A DNA stretch of 64,000 nucleotides, from the NCBI RefSeq assembly GCF_029893355.1, contig NZ_JARZAI010000002.1, forward strand, positions 62,001-126,000, read 5' to 3'. Within the stretch, counting starts at the first letter, position 1, and each line of letters begins with the position of its first letter. This DNA comes from Kitasatospora sp. MAA4. Lineage in GTDB: Bacteria; Actinomycetota; Actinomycetes; Streptomycetales; Streptomycetaceae. Positions 57,842-64,000 of the stretch are shown here, in pieces. Both the position numbers and the translations under genes were made by a program. The notes under the pieces were generated by a model. The model did not search any database and was not told the origin of the DNA. It was given only the letters and a program-made list of their open reading frames with translations.

Positions 57842-58613
57842 CCTGCCCCTCGCCGCCCTTCCTCTCCAGGGACGCGTGGCCCTGGTGACCGGTGGCGCCA
57901 CCGGCATCGGCGCCGCCATCGTCCGCGCCTTGGCCGCCGCCGGTGCGACGGTCGCCGTCAACCACCTCGCCCAGATCACCCAAGCCCGCGCCGTCCTCAC
58001 CCACGTGCGCCGCGAAGGCCGTACCGGCATCGAGATCAGCGCTGACCTCACCGACCCGCACGCCGTCGCCATGATGACCAGCCAGGTCGAATCCGAACTC
58101 GGCCCCGTGGACATCCTGGTCAACAACGCGGGCGCCTACCCGCGCATCCCGTGGGACCAGCTCGGCCAGACCGAGTGGGACCACGCCATCGAGACCAATC
58201 TGACTATCCACTACCGGGTCTGTTGGGCCGTCACACCGAGCATGGCCGATCGCCGGTGGGGCCGGATCGTCAACATCGGCAGCGTCAACGCCCGCGTCGG
58301 ACGCGCCGGACTCACCGCCTACAGCACCGCCAAGGCCGGGCTGATCGGCCTGACCCGCTCGCTGGCCAGGGAACTTGGAGCCGACGGCATCTGCGTGAAC
58401 ACTGTCCTGCCGGGAGCCATCCAGGTCGAAGCGGAGAACGCACTGCCCACCCACCACCGTGCCCGACCCGAGGACCAGATCCGACGCCAGTGCGTCCCGC
58501 GCCGTGGCCGACCGGAGGACGTCGCGGCGGCTGTCGCCTTCCTCGCTGCTCCGGCCGCATCGTTCGTCACCGGCCAGTCGTTGCACGTCGACGGGGGATG
58601 GATCCTCAACTGA
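57819..58613 (+). CDS. Short-chain dehydrogenase/reductase
   Basis: This 264-residue classical SDR has the cofactor loop VTGGATGIGAAIV, NNAGAYPR, Ser in NIGSVNARVG, the YSTAKAG catalytic Tyr/Lys and a C-terminal SFVTGQSLHVDGG. ATG 57819 is preferred over ATG 57807 because AAAGGA (57802-57807) would then be the RBS. The substrate is unknown; by context it acts with the kinase, phosphotransferase and Nudix proteins. Confidence 0.9.
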   Translation: MTTPALYDLPLAALPLQGRVALVTGGATGIGAAIVRALAAAGATVAVNHLAQITQARAVLTHVRREGRTGIEISADLTDPHAVAMMTSQVESELGPVDILVNNAGAYPRIPWDQLGQTEWDHAIETNLTIHYRVCWAVTPSMADRRWGRIVNIGSVNARVGRAGLTAYSTAKAGLIGLTRSLARELGADGICVNTVLPGAIQVEAENALPTHHRARPEDQIRRQCVPRRGRPEDVAAAVAFLAAPAASFVTGQSLHVDGGWILN

Positions 58614-58648
58614 CCAACTCCGCAACGCCACAGAGAAAGCAGACCACC

Positions 58649-59080
58649 ATGCAAGCGCGTGTCCGAGCCGTCCTCCTCACTCCGAACAACACCCTGCTTC
58701 TCATCAAGCGCATCCGCCCCGGCATCCCGCCGTACTGGGTCATCGTCGGCGGCAAGATCGAAGCCACCGACGCCAGCCGCGAGGACGCTCTGCGTCGCGA
58801 AGTCCGCGAGGAGACTGGCGGCGAAGCCCAGATCGTCCGCCTCCTGCACACCATCGAGACCGACGGCGAACGCCAGGACTTCTACCTCGCCACCGTCGAC
58901 AAGTGGAACTTCGAGGACCGTACCGGCCCCGAGTTCAGCCAGGAAGGCCGCGGCGAGTACCTGTTGGAGGAGATCCCGCTGACCACCGCTGCCCTTGACA
59001 CCGTCAAGCTGTTGCCTGAGGACTTCGCCGCCGTCCTGCGCGACGCCATTGAACAGGGAGAACTCACCACTGTTCAGTGA
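58649..59080 (+). CDS. Nudix hydrolase
   Basis: The 143-residue Nudix protein has its box around GGKIEATDASREDALRRE and VREETGG; the REVREETG core is intact, with one extra residue between the leading GG and the core compared with the canonical spacing. These enzymes hydrolyse nucleoside diphosphate-linked compounds. It is the last gene of the cassette before a perfect hairpin. Confidence 0.87.
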   Translation: MQARVRAVLLTPNNTLLLIKRIRPGIPPYWVIVGGKIEATDASREDALRREVREETGGEAQIVRLLHTIETDGERQDFYLATVDKWNFEDRTGPEFSQEGRGEYLLEEIPLTTAALDTVKLLPEDFAAVLRDAIEQGELTTVQ

Positions 59081-59086
59081 GAACGA

Positions 59087-59119
59087 ATGCCTGCCGACGA
59101 GTCACTCGTCGGCAGGCAT
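59087..59119. terminator. Bidirectional terminator, perfect 15-bp stem
   Basis: ATGCCTGCCGACGAG (59087-59101) and CTCGTCGGCAGGCAT (59105-59119) are exact complements with a 3-base loop between the convergent Nudix and radical SAM genes. Confidence 0.8.
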
Positions 59120-59128
59120 CTGCACAGC

Positions 59129-61153
59129 TCAGGCCGGGGTGAGGCTGTCAGTCGCAGTCCAGTCGACGGCGGCCTCGCGCAGGGGGGAGACCAGGCCGCG
59201 CCAGACCAGGACGACGAAGCGGCTGAAGGAGTAGCTGGGTTGGAAGTCCTCCAGGTGGACGGGTGCCGCGCCGATCCGGCCGGCGACCTCGCCACCGGCG
59301 GGGCAGCTGAGGTCGGGGGGCAGGTCGCCGGCGTCGCGGAGCAGGGTCATCAGGTCGGCGGAGATGCGGAAGTCCTGGTGCTCGGCCTGGCCGGTGATCA
59401 TCGAGCGGAAGACCCCGCCGGCGGCGAGGTCCAGTTCCAGGGCGGCGCGCAGGTCTGCGTCGTCCGGGCGGGAGTGAGCGGGCAGTGAGCGCAGCAGCAC
59501 GGCGACGGCCGCCTCCAGGAAGCGCTCCAGGCCGTCGGCGTCCCGGACCAGGCGGTGCAGCAGCGCCTCGTAGTGGGTCTCCTGGCGACCGTACAGCTCG
59601 CCGCTGCCGACCTCGATGGCGAGTTCGTCCTCGATCAGCCGGCGGTCGATCAACTCGGGCTGCTGCCAGGAGCGCCGGTAGTTGACGGCGATCGCGTGGG
59701 CCACCGGGTCGGGGGAGTCCTCGAAGAGGAACTCGCGCAGCAGTTCGCACAGGTCGACCACCCGGACGTCCGAAACGGAGTTCAGCAGCCGCAGCGTGCA
59801 GCGCAGCAGGGACTTCTGGAAGAGGTAGAGGCAGAACCGGAACTCCAGTCCGCGCAGCCACTCCTCCTCGGTCATGGTGGCGTGGGCCACCACGGTCTCG
59901 CCGGTCAGCTCCGGGTCGCTGACGTCCACCGGGAGCCGGCGGACCACGATCTTCTGCTCCTGCTTGAACTTCTCCCGGGTGTAGTCGGTGTTGTTCAGCA
60001 GGAGCAGCGGGAAGATGATCGGCGCGCCGCCCGCGCTGAGCACCTCTTCGGTGCCGGTGAGGAAGCTGTCGTAGGTCTCGCCGGGCATCCCCCAGATCAG
60101 GTCGGTGTAGGTGGGGATGCCCAGGTCGCGGAACTCGGCCTGGAGGATGCGGAAGTGGTCGGGGCGGATGTTGGAGCGGTTGCCCAGTTCGAGCGCGGTG
60201 GGGCTGAAGGACTGCGCCGACAGTGTCACCGGCGCCAGCAGCCCGCCGTCCCGCAGCAGGCCGGCCATCTGGACGATCCGCTTGTTGCAGTTCTTCGCCC
60301 AGGTGACGAAGAAGTCGACCCGCTTGTCGTACTTCTGGCAGGTGTCCACGAGCAGTTGGGCGATCTCGACGTCGCGGGGCAGGATGCCGAAGTTGGCGTC
60401 GGCCAGGGCGAGCATCATGTGCGGACCGGCCAGCCGGATGATCCGGTCGAGGTCGGCGGCGATCCGCTCCATCGGGAACTGGCGGACCTTGGAGTTGGTC
60501 GCGCCACCCCAGTAGCAGAACGCGCAGCTGTAGGGGCAGCCCCGGTTGGTCTCGTACACCAGCAGGGTGGTGGTGGCCAGTTCGGCGTCCGAGTAGACCG
60601 AGATCGGCGAGGGCACGGTGGCCAGGTCGGTGATCCGGTCGGCGGCCCGGGTGGTGAGCACCTGCCGGTCGGCGCCGGTGCCCGACCAGTAGCTGAGCCC
60701 GTCGATCGAGGCGAGGTCCGCGCGGTCGTCCAGCAGGGCGCGGAGCAGTTCGACGAAGCGGAACTCGCCGTCCCCGTGCACCAGGACGTCCGTCCAGGGC
60801 GCCTCGGCGAAGAGCGCGTCCTGCTGGTAGCTGACGTCGTTGCCGCCCATCACGATCCGGCAGTTCGGCCAGGCCAGCTTGACCCGGCGGGCGAGTTCGA
60901 CGGACTTGGCCCGGTTCCAGAAGTAGACGGTGAACGCGACGACCAGCGGATCGTCCAGCGCGGCGAGGACCTGCTCGCAGGCTTGCTCGAAGACCGGCCC
61001 GCGGGAGAGCAGGGCGTGCCGGGTGAACGTGCAGCGGTCCGCGACCTCGGGGACGGCCTGGGCAGCTGCCTGCAGATAGCCCAGCGTGGGGCTGTAGGTG
61101 GCGCCGGCGATGGTGGTCAGGTCCACCAGGTGCACCTGGGACTTCGTGGTCAT
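59129..61153 (-). CDS. B12-binding (class B) radical SAM enzyme
   Basis: The 674-residue protein has an N-terminal cobalamin-binding-like domain (residues about 5-150: GYLQAAAQAVPE, RIVMGGNDVSY, VLVHGDGEFRFVELL) and then a radical SAM barrel with the 4Fe-4S motif CPYSCAFCYWGGAT. Typical subfamily strings follow: ADANFGILPRDVEIAQ, VTLSAQSFSP, YTDLIWGMPGETYDSF. The C-terminal about 290 residues are a helical extension of unknown role. Relatives methylate unreactive carbons or phosphorus in natural products or peptides. ATG 61153 is preferred (GAGGTGA upstream); the GTG at 61165 overlaps the halogenase stop. Confidence 0.88.
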   Translation of the reverse strand: MTTKSQVHLVDLTTIAGATYSPTLGYLQAAAQAVPEVADRCTFTRHALLSRGPVFEQACEQVLAALDDPLVVAFTVYFWNRAKSVELARRVKLAWPNCRIVMGGNDVSYQQDALFAEAPWTDVLVHGDGEFRFVELLRALLDDRADLASIDGLSYWSGTGADRQVLTTRAADRITDLATVPSPISVYSDAELATTTLLVYETNRGCPYSCAFCYWGGATNSKVRQFPMERIAADLDRIIRLAGPHMMLALADANFGILPRDVEIAQLLVDTCQKYDKRVDFFVTWAKNCNKRIVQMAGLLRDGGLLAPVTLSAQSFSPTALELGNRSNIRPDHFRILQAEFRDLGIPTYTDLIWGMPGETYDSFLTGTEEVLSAGGAPIIFPLLLLNNTDYTREKFKQEQKIVVRRLPVDVSDPELTGETVVAHATMTEEEWLRGLEFRFCLYLFQKSLLRCTLRLLNSVSDVRVVDLCELLREFLFEDSPDPVAHAIAVNYRRSWQQPELIDRRLIEDELAIEVGSGELYGRQETHYEALLHRLVRDADGLERFLEAAVAVLLRSLPAHSRPDDADLRAALELDLAAGGVFRSMITGQAEHQDFRISADLMTLLRDAGDLPPDLSCPAGGEVAGRIGAAPVHLEDFQPSYSFSRFVVLVWRGLVSPLREAAVDWTATDSLTPA

Positions 61154-61161
61154 GGCTGTCG

Positions 61162-62610
61162 TCACCTCGACGTGGTCAGGTCGGCGTCGGCGGCGGGACG
61201 CGGCGGCCGGACCCGGGCGGTGTCGGCCTGCTCGCGCCGCAGGCCGAGCCGGGGGGAGGTGACCAGGCGCAGCTGGGAGTCGGTGTCGTAGAGGTCGCGC
61301 GGCAGGAGCTCGACCAGGTGGAGGTTGTCCTCGTTGGCGGCCGCAGTCGACTCGGCGGGCCCCCTGCCGTGCTGGGCGTCGTAGAGGTCGGAGATGCCGC
61401 CGACGATCTCGACGAAGGCCGCGTTGGGCGTGATCGCCTGCTCGGCGGGCGTGCCGGTGAGCTTCTGCGCGAGCCAGAAGTAGCCGGCCTGGCCCTGGTA
61501 CTGGTCGTACATCCGGGCCACCATGGCGAGCATCCGGGTGTAACTGTGGCGGTAGAGCGACTCGTAGAACGCGTTCGCCTCGCTCTCGGCCACCTCGCCG
61601 TCGAGGACGGCGACGATGGAGGCGGCGGCGAGCAGGGCGCTGTACGAGGCCAGGTGCACCCCGCTGGAGAGCAGCGGGTCGAGGAAGCAGGCCGCGTCGC
61701 CGGCCACGAAGTAGCCCGGGCCGCAGAAGTCGGCGGAGACGTAGGAGTAGTCCTGCTCGACCTTGGCGTCCGAGATCCGGGTGTCGCCGTCGAGCAGCGA
61801 GCGGACCGTGTCCGACTCCTCGACCAGCGCGGTGAGCAGCCCTTCGAGGGAGTCGTGGTCGCGGCGCCGCTCGCGGAAGGCCGTCTCGTGCATGACGAAG
61901 CCGACGCTGCGGCGGCCGCCGCGCAGCGGGATGACCCAGTACCAGCCGTCCGGGGAGGAGATGATGTTGCTGCCGCCCTGGGGGGTGTCCGGCAGCAGCT
62001 CCTCGCCGTCCCAGTAGCCCCAGATCGCCACGTTGCGGAAGACCTCGTGCCGGGTGCGGTTGCGGAAGTGCTGGGCAGTGAGGACACCGGCCCGGCCGGA
62101 GGCGTCGACCACGTAGTCGAAGCTGGTGGTGTGCAGCTGGTCGGGGGCGTCACCGCTGACCCACTCGGCGGCCACCGGGCGGTCGCCCTCGAAGACGATC
62201 CGCTTGACGGCGGCGTTCTGGACGACCCTGGCACCCTGATCCGAGGCATTGTTCAGCAGCAGGTGGTCGAATTCCGACCGGTCGACGGACCAGGAACGTA
62301 CTTCGGGCCCGAACATCTCGGTCCAGTCCGCACACCAGTCCTTCTCGGCGCCCCAGCGGAACAGTCCGCCGTGCTTGTTCATGAAGCCGAACTCGTCCAC
62401 CTTCTCCACGGCTCCGGCGAGCTCCAGGACGGCTCGGCAGGAGGAGGCGAGGGCCTCCCCGATGTGGTAGCGGGGGAACACCTCCTTCTCCAGCAGGAGG
62501 ACGTCGACGCCCGCCCGGGCGAGCAGCGCGGCCGAGAGTGAACCGGCCGGACCGCCGCCGATGACCAGGACTTTCACCGAGGTTGTAGTGGGCTCCACTT
62601 GGCTCTCCAT
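61162..62610 (-). CDS. Flavin-dependent halogenase (phenol/pyrrole type)
   Basis: The 482-residue protein has FAD-binding VIGGGPAGSLSAALLA, the halogenase substrate/FAD region EKEVFPRYHIGEALASS, the hallmark WxWxIP as GWYWVIPLRGG, and GDAACFLDPLLSSGVHLA. It therefore fits the variant A/B (phenolic or pyrrolic, often carrier-tethered) halogenase groups; loss of halogenation, leaving an oxidase, cannot be excluded. It is co-transcribed with the radical SAM gene. The substrate is unknown, and no carrier protein gene lies beside it in the window. Confidence 0.87.
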   Translation of the reverse strand: MESQVEPTTTSVKVLVIGGGPAGSLSAALLARAGVDVLLLEKEVFPRYHIGEALASSCRAVLELAGAVEKVDEFGFMNKHGGLFRWGAEKDWCADWTEMFGPEVRSWSVDRSEFDHLLLNNASDQGARVVQNAAVKRIVFEGDRPVAAEWVSGDAPDQLHTTSFDYVVDASGRAGVLTAQHFRNRTRHEVFRNVAIWGYWDGEELLPDTPQGGSNIISSPDGWYWVIPLRGGRRSVGFVMHETAFRERRRDHDSLEGLLTALVEESDTVRSLLDGDTRISDAKVEQDYSYVSADFCGPGYFVAGDAACFLDPLLSSGVHLASYSALLAAASIVAVLDGEVAESEANAFYESLYRHSYTRMLAMVARMYDQYQGQAGYFWLAQKLTGTPAEQAITPNAAFVEIVGGISDLYDAQHGRGPAESTAAANEDNLHLVELLPRDLYDTDSQLRLVTSPRLGLRREQADTARVRPPRPAADADLTTSR

Positions 62611-62801
62611 CAGATCGTCTACGCACAGGACTGGCGCCCACCTTAGAGGCCGTTCGGCCCAGTGCCGTATCCGCCGTTAGGCCAGTCGAGGGCATCGTGA
62701 TCTTCGCTCGGGGATCTTCGTATGAGTGGAGTTGTTAGCCCATATGGTCGTCTCCGCAGAGTTCATGCGAATGGATGAGTCGATTCGATCATGACGCCCA
62801 G

Positions 62802-62894
62802 TCAGGTCCCGGTATAGTTCTTTTCGTTCGCGCACGTCGTTTTGAGGTCCGGATTCCGGCCGGGGGCGACCTTTGCGTGGGCAGTCGTTGACAT
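62802..62894 (-). CDS. Possible 30-residue peptide ORF upstream of the halogenase
   Basis: A minus-strand ORF starts at ATG 62894 with the hydrophilic N-terminus MSTTAHAKVAPG and ends in a segment with one Cys and one Tyr (CANEKNYTGT). It lies about 190 bp upstream of the halogenase start, on the same strand. The RBS is weak and third-position GC is lower than in neighbouring genes, so it may not be translated. If real it could be a precursor peptide. The 342-bp gap 62611-62952 otherwise holds AT-richer DNA and a 12-bp direct repeat. Confidence 0.25.
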   Translation of the reverse strand: MSTTAHAKVAPGRNPDLKTTCANEKNYTGT

Positions 62895-62918
62895 TGTGCG
62901 TTCACGTTCCAGTTCGCG

Positions 62919-62942
62919 TAGAACAAGAAGTAGAACAAGAAG
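62919..62942. repeat. Perfect 12-bp tandem direct repeat
   Basis: TAGAACAAGAAG occurs twice head to tail just before the RBS of the first secreted protein gene. It could set mRNA leader structure or protein binding; no further evidence. Confidence 0.8.
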
Positions 62943-62952
62943 GGGTTCCCTC

Positions 62953-63408
62953 ATGACGTCAACCCGACGGCTTGCGATGGCCGTCCTGTGCTCCACCTCC
63001 CTCGCCGCCGCGCTGGTGGCCGCGACCCCCGCGGTGGCGAGCGCGCCGGCCTCGCACCGCGCCGCCTGTGGTGCGTCGGCCGCGGACTACGACGGGACCT
63101 TCGCGGGCGCCTTCGACAACAACGCCGCCGCCACCCTCTCGGTCACCTTCGCCGCGCCGCAGAAGGTCACCACGCAGTGGTCCGTCCAGGGCTGGAACGG
63201 CTCCGGCAAGGGCGAGTACGAGCTCAGCGCCACCGGCCCGGAGTGGACGAACTCCGACACCGTCGACGGCGCGCTGACCGGTGTGGACTCCGAGGTCTAC
63301 CGCAGCGTGAGCGTCACGTGCGCCAACGGCAGCAGCACGGTCGCCACGATCGCCGGCCTCGTCGACTCCGGCAAGGCGGAGATCCCGTTCACGATCAACC
63401 GTCAGTAG
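62953..63408 (+). CDS. Small secreted protein, copy 1
   Basis: The 151-residue protein starts at ATG 62953 (AAGAAGGGG upstream). It has a Sec signal peptide (RRLAMAVLCSTSLAAALVAA, cut near AVASA) and a mature domain of about 120 residues predicted to be beta-rich (YDGTFAGAFDNN; TTQWSVQGWNGSGKGEYEL). Two cysteines, in AACGASA and VTCANG, could form one disulfide. The family is not recognised. It is a paralogue of the next gene. Confidence 0.85.
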   Translation: MTSTRRLAMAVLCSTSLAAALVAATPAVASAPASHRAACGASAADYDGTFAGAFDNNAAATLSVTFAAPQKVTTQWSVQGWNGSGKGEYELSATGPEWTNSDTVDGALTGVDSEVYRSVSVTCANGSSTVATIAGLVDSGKAEIPFTINRQ

Positions 63409-63489
63409 TCCCGGGCCGTCCGTCCGGGCGGACGGCCTGTCGCACCACCTCGGCCGCTGCAATGTGCATTCAGTAGAAAGGCGTTCCCC

Positions 63490-63963
63490 ATGATGTCAAT
63501 CCGACGGCTCGCGCTGCCCCTCGCGTGTGCCACCGCCCTCACCGCCGCGCTCGTGGTGGCCTCTCCCGCCGTCGCCCTCGCGCCGGCGCAACACCGGGCC
63601 GGCGCCTGCGGCGCGGCGGTCCAGGACTACAACGGCAGCTTCTCGGGCAGCTTCGACAAGTCCAGCGGCGACACCATCAACGTCGCGTTCACCGCGCCCC
63701 AGTCGGCCGAGACGAACTGGACCGTCGAGGGCTGGACGGGCCACGGCAAGGGCACCTTCGAGCTCACTGCCGGCGGTGTGAAGTGGAACAACTCCGACCT
63801 GGTCGCCGGCCCGGCCACGGGCGTGGACACCGAGGAGTACCGCAGCCTGGAGATCAGCTGTGACGACGGTACGAGCGAGGTCGCCGTCATCCGCGGCGAG
63901 GTCTCCGCTCCGACCGCGAGCGGCACCGTGAAGTACCCGTTCACGGTGGTCCGCGACGCGTAG
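63490..63963 (+). CDS. Small secreted protein, copy 2
   Basis: The 157-residue paralogue of the upstream gene starts at ATG 63490 (GAAAGG upstream). It has a signal peptide (RRLALPLACATALTAALVVA) and a mature domain with the same landmarks: YNGSFSGSFDKSSGD, NWTVEGWTGHGKGTFEL, and the cysteine pair in GACGAAV and ISCDDG. Tandem duplication is evident. Probably extracellular; function unknown. 63964-64000 shows no gene. Confidence 0.85.
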   Translation: MMSIRRLALPLACATALTAALVVASPAVALAPAQHRAGACGAAVQDYNGSFSGSFDKSSGDTINVAFTAPQSAETNWTVEGWTGHGKGTFELTAGGVKWNNSDLVAGPATGVDTEEYRSLEISCDDGTSEVAVIRGEVSAPTASGTVKYPFTVVRDA

Positions 63964-64000
63964 TCCCGCCCGCGTTTCACGGTGATGGGCTGGTCCGCCG

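Noticed and set aside
62888-62893. Consensus-like TTGACA as a promoter -35 for the secreted proteins
   Set aside because: No acceptable -10 hexamer at 16-19 bases; TAGAAC at 62919 is too far.
62842-62952. Upstream extension of secreted protein copy 1
   Set aside because: It would place 37 Arg/Ser-rich residues before an obvious signal peptide; ATG 62953 has the proper RBS.

Overview
The window is high-GC actinobacterial DNA. It carries the Streptomycetaceae gene order carA-carB-pyrD-pyrF-mihF-gmk-rpoZ-coaBC-metK-priA followed by def-fmt-rsmB, with GTG/TTG starts, strong third-position GC and a SARP regulator carrying a TTA codon. Streptomyces, Kitasatospora and Streptacidiphilus all fit; the genus cannot be settled by eye.

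Layout. 1-15350 is core metabolism: the 3' part of a pyrimidine operon (membrane protein, carA, carB, two different dihydroorotate dehydrogenases, pyrF), then mihF, gmk, rpoZ, coaBC, metK and priA. 15400-19200 holds a small HTH gene, def, fmt and rsmB. 19260-29705 is mixed: a nucleotidyltransferase, a TetR/ABC exporter locus with palindromic operators, a protein O-mannosyltransferase, an aldo/keto reductase, a methyltransferase, an orphan FabF-like ketosynthase, rpe and a pirin. 29996-31265 is a scar in which two unrelated broken genes (amine oxidase and aminotransferase) are fused. 31349-34209 is a DUF4132-type gene with a small partner.

34363-48212 is the most interesting part. An XRE-SARP-NB-ARC-TPR regulator (with a TTA codon) and a second HTH regulator precede eleven co-directional, mostly stop/start-overlapping genes. 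These encode an AurF-like diiron oxygenase, a miniature class II aaRS-like amino acid:carrier-protein ligase with a Cys-Glu-Cys zinc triad, an AcpS-type PPTase, two discrete ACPs, a SAM methyltransferase, a KAS III-like enzyme with a Cys-His-His triad, a ketosynthase-like partner with Gln in place of Cys, a free-standing condensation protein, a NodB deacetylase with an unusual N-terminal domain, and an MFS exporter. My inference is an NRPS-adenylation-free assembly line that loads an amino acid onto an ACP, probably N-oxygenates it and elaborates it with discrete type II enzymes. The product is unknown.

48445-52292 encodes a membrane esterase and an MprF-like aminoacyl-lipid synthase, probably a paired lipid aminoacylation/hydrolysis system. 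52367-59080 has an XRE regulator, a divergent GHKL ATP-binding protein, a proline-rich mini-ORF and a cassette of a dual-kinase/nucleotidyltransferase fusion, a phosphotransferase, an SDR and a Nudix protein, closed by a perfect 15-bp hairpin. 59129-62610 (minus strand) is a B12-binding radical SAM gene plus a flavin-dependent halogenase, with a possible 30-residue peptide ORF upstream. Two tandem paralogous secreted proteins end the window.
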